From the NCBI GenBank assembly GCA_023313575.1, contig JAJTTP010000001.1, forward strand, positions 3,162,001 to 3,226,000: a DNA stretch of 64,000 nt, written 5' to 3'. The notes under the pieces are model-generated. The model did no database searches, was not told where the DNA came from, and saw only the letters and a list, made by a program, of their open reading frames with translations. Positions 12,601 to 26,627 of this stretch are shown here, piece after piece (positions within the stretch are counted from its first letter, which is position 1; each line of letters starts with the position of its first letter). The position numbers and the translations under genes are program-made. The stretch is from Eutypella sp. D-1. Its lineage: Eukaryota > Ascomycota > Sordariomycetes > Xylariales > Diatrypaceae.

Positions 12601-15600
12601 ATTCAGCAGCTCCATGCCGTGACTAGGTAGGGTTTCACCATATCGATACTCCTGGCGGGTGGTGTATTGAGCAATGAAGTCGGATGAGGTGTCGATGTTG
12701 GTCTGGTTGATGAGCTCTAGTGAATTAAGTCTTTGATCAGTGGCTGTTATGGAGGCCCCCATCTTCATGGCAAAAGAGCGGCCAAGAGATACGTGCCCAT
12801 AGGCACCCTCATCATCAAACTCAGACAGATACGTCTGCAACAAGCCCTTCACGTCCGCGGGGGCTAGGTTGAGAACCAAAGGAACCCAAGACTGTGCCTT
12901 CTGGTATAAGTTGCTGAGTGTCTGCCTTCGAAAGATGTAGTCATCCGAGAGTTCCAAAGTCACTTTACCGAGCTCGGACGTGAAGACTGATCGTGGTCCA
13001 TATATCTCAGTCTCCGCCTCCAGACAACTAGACCACATGAGAGACAAAAGTTCTAGTAGAGCAAACAGAGAGGATCTGTGACAGAGAGAAGACGGAACAT
13101 CGCGTATGAACTTGTCGGCACATTCGAATGCGGCATGCTGAACTCTTTTAATACGATGGCAACAGAGAACGAGAATGACGGCAAGCTGCGAAGCCGCATA
13201 TTGAGCCGAAAAGGTGGCCACCTTGCCATCAATTGTTTTGGCAAGGTATATGTCCACAACTGTGGTCATGATGCCCGTCATCACGCTATTGACATCATCT
13301 CTCTGCATGCTCGGCTCCAAGAAATAAGAGAGGACCTTGGTGCAGTCTCCCGATTCAGCGCGCAAGCTTTCGACCAGGTAAGCGGCCTGTAGGAATATGA
13401 CTTTTCGGTAGCTGAGTCCCCTGATCTCAGAAACTTTCGACTTGACCAACTCAGAGAGAGACTTCTTTTGTTTGGACTCGCGGTCTGAGGTATTGGCACG
13501 GCGTAGTACAGTGTTGAGTTCGATATCACTCTCAACCTGCTCACCTCGCTGCTCTGCAACCAGTGGGGGTGAGTGAATAGCCATAATGCGTAGCTCCTTG
13601 GCATACATCTTTCCCCTATCGGTTAACGGATTAAATCCATGGACAACGATGTTGAACCACGCATCACGAAGAAGAGAATGGCTGTCGTCGTCCTCGCCCG
13701 GGAGTCCGGAGGCAAGATCATGTGTAGACATAAAGACTGCAAGGGGTTGGATGAGTTCGGCGATCTCTCGAGCAGCAAACTCGATATCCGATTCTTTCAT
13801 GTGGTGAGAATGGTGCACATCTCCCTTGGAGACCATTTCTTCCAGAATATATTCCCAATAGATGCGAAACAAAGACGAGCTGGGATCAATGTGTGCCGAA
13901 ATGTGACTTCTGGCCTCCCTAACCTAGTAAAACTTAGTAACACAACCAGTTTCTTCAGAAGGCTTCAGAACTTACGGCATTGAGTATGACAGCGTTATCA
14001 TTGCCTAGAGCTGTGTGACACTCCCTGGAGTATAATTTCAAGAGAGAGCGGAACTCCAACTGGCCTCCGTTCAAAGATAGGGTCCCCGCGCCAATGAGGA
14101 TCTGCGCATTAACGGTATGGTTGGCTTTGCTCAACTTTTGCAGCAACATCGCCTGAGCCAAGGCCGTGATCTTCTCGTTGCCACATATCGAGGATATGCC
14201 GCAAATTGCGGTGATGATATTCGAGTAAGCTGCGGCGGTATCGTCATCATCTTCCAACTGTAGTGAAATAGAGCTACCGGTGGAAGGGCGGCCTTGGTAT
14301 ATATTGGATATCGCAGCTCCATCCTGGCCCGTCTCGATGCTTGCACCATTTTGAGCCGATTTGTCTAGGGTCGGGCTCAAAACGTTTCCTAGAGTGTACA
14401 AAGTTGAGATGATTGCATCATGGGAGAGGCCATGCAATACGGAGGCCAGACACCTGGATGCCATCTCGATGATATTGCGCGATGGTGTGGCTTGGACAAT
14501 GAAGCGAGGAAGTAGGCGGACTGTGTTCGGGGCAGAATCCGGCGAAATCCTTGATAGGACAACCATTGACCGGAGAACGGTAGAAGCCAAGGCCTCATCA
14601 AGCATCTGCATAGAATCTTCCAAGCACTCTTGCAACCATTCCGCGAGCACTTCCGTATCAGCTGCCTCTTCGTTGAGCACCGCGCAGTTGAGAAAGCTAA
14701 TGATAGCTCCCGACTTGACGGCACACGCTAAGCGCTGCAGGGAGAGTGAGCCCATCTGGAGAAAGTCGGCTCCAGCCTCGAGACGATCCATCTCTTCCTG
14801 GGCAATACTAGCATACAGTTCAATCGAGCGAAAGTCGGCGTCCGGGCTTGGGGAGCCGGAGGTAGGTATATTGTCGTTGGCCATGAGCAGATCTAAGATG
14901 TGAGAACTCCTGAGGGTCTTCGCGTCCGAGACTAATAGCGAAGTTGCCGACACTAATAGCCACATGAAGCTTCGCTGCAAAAGTACGGGCCCCAAGGGAC
15001 GACCTTGGTGGTCGTAATGCTTCAGGTATCTTTTCCATTCCTTCACATGCCGGTCCGAGGTGTGCGCGTTGCGGATAGTGGAGAATGCGCCGTCCACAGC
15101 GGTGAGAAAGGAGTCCGATAAGAGGTTGCGCACCCTTTGTATCAAAGCCAGCCTTCCGCCGATCCTCCAGAAATCAGTCCGCGCGGATGCCGCATCTAAA
15201 AAGCCCAGCAAGGCTATAGCTATCGTAGCTATACGAATGGCGTCCTCGTAGTTTTGGCCGATATTCTCATCCGACCTGGGGTGCTCCATACCCTCCACCG
15301 CCGATTTAATGGAAGCCAGGAACGCCCATATGTTGTCTGACACGGTTTCATATAGTGCATCGTACTTGTTACCGAGAACAAGCAGGGCGGCGGTGAGATT
15401 ATGTGCTAAAGCCTCAGCAGGAGAGGGTTCGATCTTTCGGAAGAAGGGCGAGGGCTGGAAGGTCTGGGAATGGGCTTCGAGCATGTACGGGACCAATTGG
15501 TGGACGAGTTTTTGGGCACTCTGGCTGCTCTGAACGACGGGGGCTGCTTTACACAGGGCCAACAGAACTTCGAATTCACGTATTGTCTATAATAGGATCA

Positions 15601-15877
15601 TATTAGGAACTGAACACGCGGCATACGGCATGAGGCATAGACGGAGTTGAATCTATTTCATGAGATCTAGAATAAAAGCTCTTACCATGGGAACGCGAGC
15701 CAAGGAAGGGTAATTGGCCCTTAGAGAGCTATTTAGGGGCTCCTTTCCCTTCCCATGGACAGGAGCAGTGGCTTTACATAGGCGGTCGAGGTCCGATCTG
15801 TCGAAGGAGGTCGTAGAGCTTGCAGCAGACAAGGCGGCGATCTTTTGCAGCGCCTGCTGCCGAATATTGCGCGCCAT
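9700..15877 (-). CDS. STT4: Phosphatidylinositol 4-kinase, type III alpha (STT4)
   Basis: Makes PI4P at the plasma membrane, feeding PI(4,5)P2 synthesis, actin organisation and cell-wall signalling; acts in a complex with the YPP1/EFR3 scaffold in yeast. Six exons were assembled: 15877-15686, 15586-13976, 13923-12224, 12174-11283, 11228-10941 and 10887-9700, with introns of 99, 52, 49, 54 and 53 nt. The protein is 1956 residues, close to yeast Stt4 (1900). All junctions restore continuous family sequence, for example RVPM|TIREFE and NPALM|HPDPFF. The long N-terminal part is helical; a PIK accessory domain precedes the kinase domain in the last exon. Catalytic loop FKDRHNGN (about residue 1810), metal-binding HIDFGFCFD, and the C-terminus LITNGIPY are diagnostic. 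Start chosen at MARNIRQQAL. It shares a divergent promoter with PRE7. Confidence 0.95.
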
Positions 15878-17016
15878 GATAGGTAGGAAACTCCAGGAAA
15901 CCCCAGGATAATCACTACAAAATCAGAGAACAAATAGATCAATCGCAGATGTTTGTATTTGCACTCTCACAAGCCATTGATCCCTTGACAGGAACCGGGT
16001 CCTCCCGGTGTGCTGTCTCTTTTTGTTCTTTCGATTGCTGGAGGACGATTTGGGTGGAAAGGGTTGAACTTGGTTTCATGGGTACTTGGAATTATCGAGA
16101 GGAAGAAAGTTGGAAATAATTAATGTTATTTACTCCGTACAACCTGGAACTTGGTAGGTAGGAAAATAGGGGACCAGGGGGGGGCGCTAGGGGGAAAGAT
16201 CCATGCAGATACTCCTGTTCCTCCAAGGCTCCTGCCTTCTTTTAGAATGGTAGGAGATGATGGTAGGAGCACTGGAGCGCAATGATGATGCACGGGGACA
16301 TCAACGCACCTGCCACCAACAACAAATAGTTGTCCACCAATACGCATTTGCATTTTTAACCTTTAAGGCTAGAGTTAAGAAATGCACTAAACGTTCCAAG
16401 GTTTAGTGATAGAAATAGCTTAATTCTACTCTGTATAACAATTTATGATTCGCTAAAGCTCTCTCTAGTCTGAGTTATCAGTAAAGCTAGCTCATAGCAC
16501 CCGCCAAGTTTGCTTACCTAACGTGCTGTGCAGTATGGACGGTCTCAAGCTGTAGCTGAGTAGCTTACCCCTGTCACCTATGTACATATTAGTTGGCTGG
16601 AGAGCTCTTACCATACACCCGTAGATAGTACGTACTTCATACTTAGTTGCCGTAGTAGGTGGCAGTAGCAACTGGGCGGGGACAAGGCTGCAAGCTTGAC
16701 GCGGCATAACTAACGGAGAGGGCAGCTGCTATCAATCAATCAATGACCAACCTTGAAACAACCAAATCACCAAACCACCACCACCACACCTGTGGACTTA
16801 CTTACCCGGGTACTATCTAAGTATCCATCACCATCATCACCGTCATCACCCATCCACGCCAACTTTGACAACCAACCCTTAACTAACCGAAATATCGCAT
16901 CTGGTCAAACTTATCCACCCTTTCCATATACCGCGGCGAAAACGACAAAAAAAAAAAAATTTAAAAAAAATACTTGAACCGGCCGATCGGCATTTCGAGA
17001 TCCCTGCAATCCCAAG
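15878..17016. other. Divergent promoter region of STT4 and PRE7
   Basis: 1.1 kb between two housekeeping genes read outward. The PRE7 side contains CCACCACCAC and a degenerate CATCAC repeat (about 16825-16855), then an A-rich tract (16949-16975) just before the start. No coding region is supported. Confidence 0.6.
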
Positions 17017-17951
17017 ATGGCCATGTTCAGCCAGAACCCCGTCCTGAACGGGCCCAACTACTCCTTTGCCGACGTTCCCAAAGACACAGTGGATGGCTTG
17101 CGGGAACATCGATTTAACCCGTGCGTTCTCCACCATACTCTCCCGCCCTTCTTCTGCCTTGCTGCCCTGCCTACCATCGCAAGGACAAGCAAGAGTGGAA
17201 GTGAAGCAATACACACCTGCAAACGAAGTTAGGGTCTCTAACATTATGTGTAACCACAAACAGATACACCGACAACGGCGGCTCGACCCTGGCCATCTCG
17301 GGCGCCGACTTCGCCATCATGGCTGGCGACACCCGTCTGACGTCAGGGTACAGCATCAACACGCGGCACGCGCCCAAGGTGTTTAAGATCGGGGGATCCA
17401 ACTCCTCGCAGGACGACGCTAACATTATCCTGTCCGTTGTCGGGTTCGCCGCCGACGGTGAGGCTCTCAAGGAGCGCCTCGACTCTATCTGCAAGATGTA
17501 CCGGTACCGCCACGGCAAGCCCATGTCCGTCAACGCCTGTGCCAAGCGTCTGTCCACCATCCTCTATCAGAAGCGCTTCTTCCCCTACTACGTCTACGCC
17601 ATCCTCGCCGGCCTCGATGAGGAGGGCAAGGGAGCCGTCTACAGCTACGACCCCGTTGGCAGCTACGAGCGGGAGCAGGCCCGCGCCGGCGGCGCCGCCG
17701 CCAGCCTTATCGTGCCCTTCCTCGACAACCAGGTCAACTTCAAGAACCAGTACATCCCCGGCAGCGGCACTGGCCATGACCTGAAGGAACGCCCCCGCGA
17801 GCCCCTGCCCCGGAACGAAGTCGAGATCCTCGTCAAGGACGCTTTCGACTCCGCCGTCGAGCGGCATATCGAGGTTGGTGACGGTCTGCAGATGATGATC
17901 ATCACCAAAGACGGCATCGAGGAGAAGATCTTGCCTCTGAAGAAGGACTAG
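17017..17951 (+). CDS. PRE7: 20S proteasome subunit beta-6 (PRE7/PSMB1), non-catalytic
   Basis: Structural beta-ring subunit of the 20S core particle, 263 residues (yeast Pre7: 241). Exon 1 is 17017-17120 and exon 2 is 17264-17951. The 143-nt intron (GTGCGT donor, TCTAAC branch, CAG acceptor) splits a proline codon in RFNPYTDNGG. That motif is the mature N-terminal region of beta-6. Like other beta-6 subunits it lacks the catalytic Thr1 arrangement of beta-1, -2 and -5, although it keeps the MAGDTRLTSGYSINTR fold core. The C-terminus (DGIEEKILPLKKD) is typical. It is divergent from STT4. The high third-position GC of this gene contrasts with the AT-richer spacer that follows and suggests strong expression. 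Confidence 0.95.
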
Positions 17952-20900
17952 AGGAGTGCGTGGCCCTGGTTACTGGAGGTTGTCTTTGGCCTCGTGCCGG
18001 TATCGTAGAATACTATGCAAACTACGATGTCTTCTCGTCATAGCGAGATAAGAACTAGGCGTTTCATGATCGTTTTCCCATGTCTTACCCAGTTTTGACT
18101 ACGTCGAGACGTCCACGAAACGTAACGGTTGATCATCAATACAGCAACTGCATTGCGTTCAGGATGGCTTGTGTATGCTCATGTAACCTCCCGCCCCCGC
18201 CACATACCGGCCAGAAGCCTATCTATCCATCCTAGTCTTAAGAGCCGCATCTACGGACAATATCACAGACAAATCCAATGATGCACAAGGGACTAGAAGT
18301 CCATGGCCACTGTAGAGGAGATGCCGACTGGCACGTATGAATAAAGCCTAGTAACATGTCCGCCAAGAGTCTTCGCCTGAGACCAGTGACTACACCAGTA
18401 ACCTTGTACGTCTAGTCGTGCAGCTGTAGTCATTGCATGAGTGCCACACTATTCGCAAGTCCCGGCCTCCGCATGAGCGCTTCATCGCTGTGTCCCCGTG
18501 GCCTCGCATAAAGATCAGCCCATGCCAGATTTGCAGCCCACCAACAAACTAACATACACGCCCTGGAGCGGAAGTGTCGGCAAACCCACCCCCAGGTCAA
18601 CCGTGCCCGCGGCCGTTACACCTAAGCGGTCTAGGCTCTCAGCGGGAGTGGGGGCCCGGGACACGAGAGTAAAGGGGGAATGAAGTACGGCAGGAAATCT
18701 AGCTGTTGGAGGCACATATCGTGGGCCACGAGAAACCGTCCAACACCAGCACAACTCAAGTCCATGCATATACCCCAACAAAGGCTCGGTCTTTATATCA
18801 GTTGGCAGAAATTGTTGCCGCTGTTGTGGTGTTTGGCGGCGTGAGAGCGCCGCGAAGCAAAGCACGACCCAAGTCTCTCACGGTGCACCTAGCTATACTG
18901 GGCCTGAACTATTTACGCCAGCTACATGAGTTCTACGACCTACCTAGCAAGCATCACACCAAGATGCGTCGTTCAGCGGACGGTTGGAGGTTGATGTTAG
19001 ACTTTGTTTGTGAGAGTGGCGGTCGTCTTTCCAAATGAGCCTGAAACAGACCTTGTTACTACCTACATATGGCCCCGCAGGGCCAGTGTCCTCAGGGCGA
19101 GTGGCCGGCGCCAATGTAAGGATCAAATGCGGTGGTTTCTTTCTATCTTGAAAAGGTCTGTCCTCCCTTTCGGTGTTCCAGTTGGCGTCGCCTATCATCG
19201 ACAGGGAGATAAGGAGTTGACTCGCTTCAAGCTTTAAGATACTTTTAGCTAAGAGCCGGCACGCACACCTGTTTGAGATATGAAGCAGCTGCTGTATGAG
19301 GCTGTCTTGCCCCCCAGCCATGCGTGCGTCTACCCATATTCTGATGCAGCGAGTTTGCTTCCCAGAGTGGTTTGTCAGGGTGGCCATAAGACGTCCCAGA
19401 CTGGCATATAATGGCTCGATGCGGAGTGCTCCCAAACGCGCCTGCATGTGCTGTGCAGAGGTGAGCATGTAGAACCACGGGAACAGACGACCACCTGCGG
19501 TATCCGGTAGGGCGAGTGTTACGCGATGCGTGGCGGCAAAGCGGCAAACCTTGAGCTCCGGGGTCTTGGGGTTCGCTGTTTCGAGCCCGCTTCAAACATG
19601 GGGTGCCAAAGGGCGAATTCTTACTTCGCTAGGATGAGGCGGGCGTGGCGAGAAGGGCACATAATACACTAGTATCTCACGGATCACCACTTAGCAAACA
19701 TCTTTCACCGGACCGGCGGGCATAATATCCCAGGGTCCATGGTCAAGTGTCAAAGTGTGTCTGTCTGCCAAGTCTATATGCGAGTATACATGACTGCATG
19801 GTTGAGCCATCAGCCCCATAGTATAACGGCGGCCGAGTCCAGATAACTAGCTAGTCACCAAGTCTTATTCGTTGTCTTCGTAGCTACCGAATAGGATGAT
19901 CTATACCGAATCACCGGAGGCGACTCGACGCTCAACACTAGCGAGCCTAAGAAAGGGGGCTAGCAACGATCGTCAGGGTTCGATGTAGAAAAAAGAATCG
20001 GAAGAAAAAAAAGAGCGAAAGTAGAAAAAGGAAATGGGAAGGAGGAACTCTCCTGTCAAAGCCTTCAGATAGGGATGTGAGAGGCAAGACACCGCCGATC
20101 CGTAATCTACGGTCATAGGAGTCCCCATCGGCAAGAGGTGGCGGTACTCGTGGCGGTGGTGATCAAGCTCCACACCCGACATGATGGGGCCCCTCAACAC
20201 GGATGGATGGCCATGTACAAAGGAAGATATAGGATTGTAGGGCTGCGTACGATACGTCGCCACCGTGGCGTTTATCGAGGCCTGTATATGCATGCGTACA
20301 TAGATGGTCCGTCCAAGCTACAAGTTAAGGTTTTTCTAGTCGCTTGTCCGAATGAAGAAAAGAAGGCCGCTTCGGGCCAGACAAAGGATGCCCCCCATCG
20401 TAGGTTAGGTAAAATTGCGGGAACGTAACGAGGACGAACGGAGCTTGAACGGAAAGAAACTGCGGAATTGCGTGGCAGAGGAAGTATCCGCCATAGTATG
20501 ACGGACCCTCACGCTACTGAGGACTACACGTGTGCTAGACACACGGAAGCCAACGTAGTACGGCCCTTCGGAGCTACCGAGGGACTGGAATGGGAAGCGG
20601 CTCGCCCCAGAGACACAAATGCGTGCGGCCGCATGTGCAGGCCCACAATCCGTCTTGAAAGTTATTCCTCGTTCTAGCTTTTTGGATGAATAGATAGGCA
20701 CATAGGGCTGTGGCGTTACTCTCTACTCTATTATCCCCCTCCCACCTCAGACATGGTTTAGTTAGTATTGGTTAATTAGTCCATGGAGTCAAGACTACCT
20801 CATTGTGCTACGCCCTCCGAATACGTCTTAGGCTAGCTTAGGAGGCTAATGGGAAGCTAGCCGCTAATATCAGAATCCGAATCCATAGGGGCTCAGGAAT

Positions 20901-23900
20901 GGGATTCTTTCTTCCAAGCACTTGGCTATGAATGGGAAAGATTGTTGGCGACGCAGGAGGCGCACTGGTCCACCGGCCATGCTTCGTTCTTTGTCTTTCT
21001 CGTCACCTTAGCGTCGGTTCTATACGGAAAAGTCAGCATGAGGCTTAACTAACTAGAAAAAAGTAAAGAAAGGGCCGAGGTTGGGGGAAGGCGCCCATAG
21101 GAACAGCGTGTTTAAAATTTTATTTCCATACCATAGCTTGTCGTTTCACATTTGTAGACTCTAGGTATTGATTCTAATAATAACCCGGACCTATATGGGA
21201 TCTCCTGGCATGGATTTTGGTTCATGGGAATCCATAACTACGTGCGGGTGGTCTAGTGTTGACGAAATCATGAACACTGAACTATATTCGACTATGAGCC
21301 TTTGAGAAGTTAATAACTGGTAGTGTGGTTAAGCTACCTCGAGGTGTTTTAAAATCACTCCAGAGATAACCATCACTGGACTGTCCCAGCTATGGAAAAG
21401 AGGGTGCCACAGCGGCTACCAATAAAGTTGCGCCTAAATATGTCAAGAATGGTATATTCGTATTCTAGCTAGACATGATAGACCCTAATATGGTCTACAA
21501 CTGTGAGATATGTGATTCGAAAGTCCCAGTGTAACGATGTGTTACAATGAGCTGAAAATTTATTCGCTTCTATTAGACGCATCGCCGGTTTTACTCGGAT
21601 TGACGCGTAGACGGTCATGCATAAAGGGTCGAATGCAAGTGTCCTTGGATATGCACTTCACTCGTTGGGTACCGAGCCCAGGGAAAATTCTATCATACCA
21701 ATTTATTACATCTAACCACAGGAGGCCTCCTGCTACCAATGATAGACATTTGGCCATGGGCAGTATTAGTGCTGGACAGACTGTGGCTAGGGCCGTGTAG
21801 TATAAGCTGCTATTATTAAGCTGTATATTATTATCAACCTCACGCTTCTCAATATTCGTCGCCTATCTATTATATGTCAGGGGCAAAATGTATCACCATA
21901 CTTGGCGGCCTTGTTTGGAAGAACCTCAAATATACTACTTACACTCATTCCTTCTCACAAGAGAGGAAACAGTAGACATCCACGTGTGTTAAACCCACAC
22001 AGTATATATACTGTACACCGTGATAAATGCGGGCGGTACTATTTGTACGCCTTTGGAGTCTCGAGGTAGTATGTAAAGAGCAAGCAAGATATTAAGCGGC
22101 TAGGAATCCGGCAGGTTGTTAGTAACATTGGGAGTTGGCCCTAACAGTCCCTTTCGTATCTAAAAACTTGCTTATTATACTACTATCTATGCACGATATG
22201 AGATGGCGAAGGCCCTGATCGTAGAGGGCGAGCCACGGACGGTAAAAATAAAAAAATTCCGATTCGCAGGTAAATCGGCGCTGTCAAGAGTCTGGGGCCG
22301 GCCAGATGCCGGATTCATCGATAGGCCGATAGCACGGAAGTGGCAAATTAGCATTTGTATGGTTCGTGCCGGGAATGATTGACAGGGCAGCGGCAAATTG
22401 TGGAAAGAGGCTGAGCCGCGTTTCCTCTGTTGTCGAAGATCAACGGCTAGTAGGCTGACAATCCTGTAGAAGGATCGGCAAGCGATTGACCAATCGTGAG
22501 ACCTTCATAAGAGCCTGGGAGCCTTTTGAAGGCTTCGCTTTTTCTTTGTCATACCTGGCATGCCGGCCTTTTCTCTCGACCTCGAAGGAGGACCATGCAA
22601 TAACTGTTAGTTATGAAGTAGGGGACACAAGAAATGAAATCAATAGGGCCTACCACTCCCATCACCAGGGGTTCAACCAATTCATTTCTTGTGTCTACGA
22701 TTTCGGTTAACTGCTAATATCACTTGACTACTTCATTGCATATCCGCCTGTCTAGTTGCATAGCAGTCATCTGCTAGACCACAACTGAATAGGCGATAGT
22801 CGGAGCAAAGTGTCCGGATGCAAATATAGCCTTATTAGTACTGGTATATAAGCAACAGTTTACACACAGTCCAGACTCAGTGGCTGAGTGATGTAGAATG
22901 CTGGTATAACGTGGACTTCCACAGCCACAGTCTTCATGAAAACAGTAGGTACACTGGGAGATCATCCTGCTGACCAGTTCAGCCAGTATCTTAGTATGTC
23001 TGTATGTATGGTAGCAAGCAGGGAAGCAATATTGAGATGCTGGGGATGACGATTGCTTTCCCCAAATGAGAACTACATGATACGCGGATGACGGGTAATG
23101 GGGACAATTAAGCATGGGGTATGGGATAGTCATTCATAGAAGTGTGTGATTAAGAAGCCGGCCAGGGTTTATGATGCACTAGCTAGCACATGATGCCCCT
23201 ATTACTTTGTTTTACACCTAATTATTCTTATATTTCCTCCAACCTTGAACCTATACCCTCCTATTGGTTAAGGCATCAGTGAGGCACACCTGGGCATGGT
23301 TTTTGTATGAAGGTTGGGGTAGTTGCACTACACATGTAGCAGTGCCCAGGTGGCAAATGCATCATCTCATGGCTTCTTTCATGTGATGATACAGTGCCAA
23401 ATTCTGGGGAAATGATATGGTTAACAGTCTGGCGGTTTCACTTGGGCAAGGAGGGAAATGCAGGATGTTGTTATTAGGTAGTTGTTTGTACCTAGGTATA
23501 TATGTGTACATATTATATGCATGTGGCTGATACTCCCAGTCAGCGGCTTGACTTTATCTGCGTATGTGCAAAAATGTTTTTAGATGCATATTTCATCTCA
23601 TGTTGGTAGTCTTGTGTAGTGCTGGAGACTGGTGAGGGGGTTATTGTTCAAGTCGCAATCAAGTTAGTAATAGTTTTGATGGTATCTCCATAGCGGCTGT
23701 CCTAAGTGGGAGCTGCGTACCGTTAGGTAGGTACACCGTGCACCTAGTAAATTGGCGGCAGGCGGGTAAGGTAGGCGACGATGTAGTCGGTACCTACTTA
23801 CGACGCTATTGATAAGCATAATATTCCATTGCAGATCATTAGATCCAGGTGAACTGGCGGAGAAATTACATTATATCCACGGATCTTGCGCTTCCACTTT

Positions 23901-26627
23901 ACTTAGGTCATCATCTTAATAGAGTGTAGAGTATTTAGAAGTTGTCCATGAGATTACGTCACTGGGTACAATAAATCCTATCTACATACACACATAGTAT
24001 GATGCATGATGCGTTCCCAATTCGAAATCGGGCTTATTATACCTTCCATACCATCTTGACCATGAAGGTAGATAGTACCGGGTACTTCAACCCAGTGCAG
24101 CTAAATTGCTAAATGACCGCATCTGGGCAGTATAGAAATGTACCTATCTGGTATAGTCATACCTTTATGCGCATGTATATCGATTACGGCAGCATCGACT
24201 GACTACGATGCAGGTGTAATCTCATAGGGAGCTGCTTCCGAGTTACTTGCCTACCTAGGTAGGTATGTAGTTAGCTCGGTACCGTAGATGCCGGGCCGAG
24301 TAGACTTCTTAAAAGGTGCTTTCTGAATATAGGTCTAGATTATTTACTTACAAAGTCTTTTTGATAGGTTGTAGTCACATGGCAGTAAATGTTTTTTTTT
24401 CTCCCCTTTATAAATCGTATACGGAATTGCCCGTAATTGCTCTCTGGTTGTCTGGAAAATTTTGTAGTTGAATCCGCATAGCTCGTACACTCAACAGCTA
24501 ACGTCTTGTAACCCCCCGGCCTCTTGCCCGCCACCTCTTTCCGCTCCTTTGCAACGAAAGACATCGCTAATAAAGTCGGAGACTCGTCGCCTGACGCAAC
24601 TGATCATCCCTACGGTCCGCGCAATCCCAGGGATCTATTTTCCCCACAACGCTGATCATAAGCCGAATAGAGAAATAGTGTGGGACACCAGTAACCAGCA
24701 TGGAAATTCCAAAATCCCATCCTTTTTCGGCTCCCCGAAACTTGGGCTGCTAGGTTGTACTCTGACAGATTTCATCATCTTTACTAATGATGTCAGACTA
24801 CGCAGCCAACCTGCCACCATACTGGACCATACAGACAGATCGACAGTCTGTTCACCCCAATCAGCCAGTAGCCCAGGGTCTGTCCGGGTTTGTCAGGGTC
24901 CCTGCCAGGGTCCCAACAGGCATACAGATCAGATTCACCGGAAAGATCTCCATGGCCAATAGGCCTATCAGATCCCGATGTGATACCAATCATTTCCGTA
25001 AAGGAATGTCAAGCTACTTGAGAACCGGGGAATCACCTGGTCACTATTTAGTTACTCAGACACGAGCCACAACTGATAAATGTTCAGATGTTATGGCGCA
25101 TCAATGCCAGTACTGAAGTCTGTTGGTCCTGTCGTCGCAGGTGACATAGTCTTCTTGTCTTGGCTTTCCGGAGCTGTCGTGTTCCAATTGTCAAGCACCG
25201 ATTCTATCCTTTCGCATCGACATATGCCGAACTTCACATGGCGCTTTTGAGCTTCAATTTTTGCAAAGGCTAAGTGGCCACCGTCGCATGATAATACGGG
25301 AGGAGAGCGCCCTATGACGCCAGATTGCCCTGGATCTAACACTGGTGTGGTGTCGTTAGATCCCGATGTACCTACCGTACACCCCCCCCCCTCCCAACAC
25401 GCACATCCCTTCAATTCTCAAGCCTCCATTTCCGACTGTACAATTTAACGCTCTACTAACATTATGGTACGCATTCCCTAGCTCTTGATAGTCAAATAGT
25501 GCATCTCACTACGTCTGAACGAACTAGCATCGATTTGTGTAGGCACAGCACAGGGAGGACATCCAAATACGTGTATACAAGCACTACGCATTCGTAAGCA
25601 GTGGGTTGTATCCACTGCTGAATTGCCAGATCGCGTTACCATCAGAACTTTATAGCGCGAGGCTACTGTATATCGGGCTGATCGGTGGGTTGCGAGAACC
25701 CCACAGTCGAGGACTTGGCCAGAACGGTTGTGGCTAAGCACCGACCGAAATGATATGCGCCTGTTGATCGAATAAGGGGCTTGACAGATGCATGTACTTT
25801 GTACCACAGACATGTATGTACGTGGTGTTATGTACCCGCGCAAAAACCTGGAATACCTTCCAGATCATACCCTAACCCACCTGTAACGGAAGTAGACGAC
25901 ACCTAAGGTAAGAGTGATGAACAAGGGGTGGATGTATAATGCAATAGGCTTGTCAAGCTTGCTGGACCTGTATGTAAGTCCTCTTAAGGTTGAATACCCA
26001 AGACCCTGGGGACTGATCCCATATGCAGGACCCAAGGGTTCAGTGGCAAAAAGTTCGGAGCCAGCGAAACGACCCCCCAGCTTTACTGGATCAGAAAGCG
26101 AACTGCTTCCCACATCCTCCGGTCCCCATTTTTCGTCTCTCCTGCAGCTTGTACGCATGGATGGCTGGATGGGTCCTACTAATGTTAGCTATTCCCTGCT
26201 CTGTGTGAGGCTTGAATAGGATGAAAAGGAGTTCACTCCTTTGCTTCTCCCCAATGTCGTACGCTATAGACTTTACCCATTTGGACTCTGGACCCTTCCC
26301 GTCTATGAACCAGGGTATTCCTGTGCCTTTCTGCAGCCCGTACATCCCTACCTGGACTCTCTAGCTTGTCCGCCGTCTTTCCACCGAGGCACCGGGTGTG
26401 CAACAGTTTCCATAAAAGAAGCTTGAAAAACTAGCTTTTGGCCACCCGCATGGCGGCGAGATGCTAGACTTATAGACGCTTGATAGAAAAGCGTTTTATG
26501 ATCCAAGACCCCTATACTGTACTAGATAGGGAAAATCCTCTCATGGAGTGAAATTCGGTGTTGAATCTTGTTCGTACATCGATAACAATACCATTCTTCG
26601 ACATCTTGGACACCTTGCTGTGGCACT
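17952..26627. other. Gene-free interval of 8.7 kb
   Basis: No open frame here is both long and family-like. The longest, for example 24468-24962 (+) and 18944-19468 (-), have mixed codon use, no start context and no recognisable domain. Base composition is intermediate rather than strongly AT-rich, so a heavily RIP-mutated transposon is not obvious by eye. Perfect TACCTAGGTA-type palindromes occur at 23489-23498 and 24250-24263. There is a C-run near 25381-25392. Confidence 0.5.
24250..24263. repeat. CCTACCTAGGTAGG palindrome
   Basis: Perfect 14-bp palindrome, one of a set of related intergenic palindromes: 9567-9578, 23489-23498, 30894-30905, 41514-41531, 49344-49355 and 62735-62744. None falls inside a gene I annotate. 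Confidence 0.7.

Noticed and set aside
17343..17867. 174-codon antisense frame in PRE7
   Set aside because: GC-rich third positions of a real gene create open antisense frames; no family resemblance.
19978..19989. GGTTCGATG resembling a tRNA B box
   Set aside because: The flanking bases do not form an acceptor stem or anticodon arm; no tRNA could be folded there.
24468..24962. 164-codon frame in the gene-free interval
   Set aside because: Pro/Ser/Thr/Arg-rich composition without domain, signal peptide or coding codon bias.
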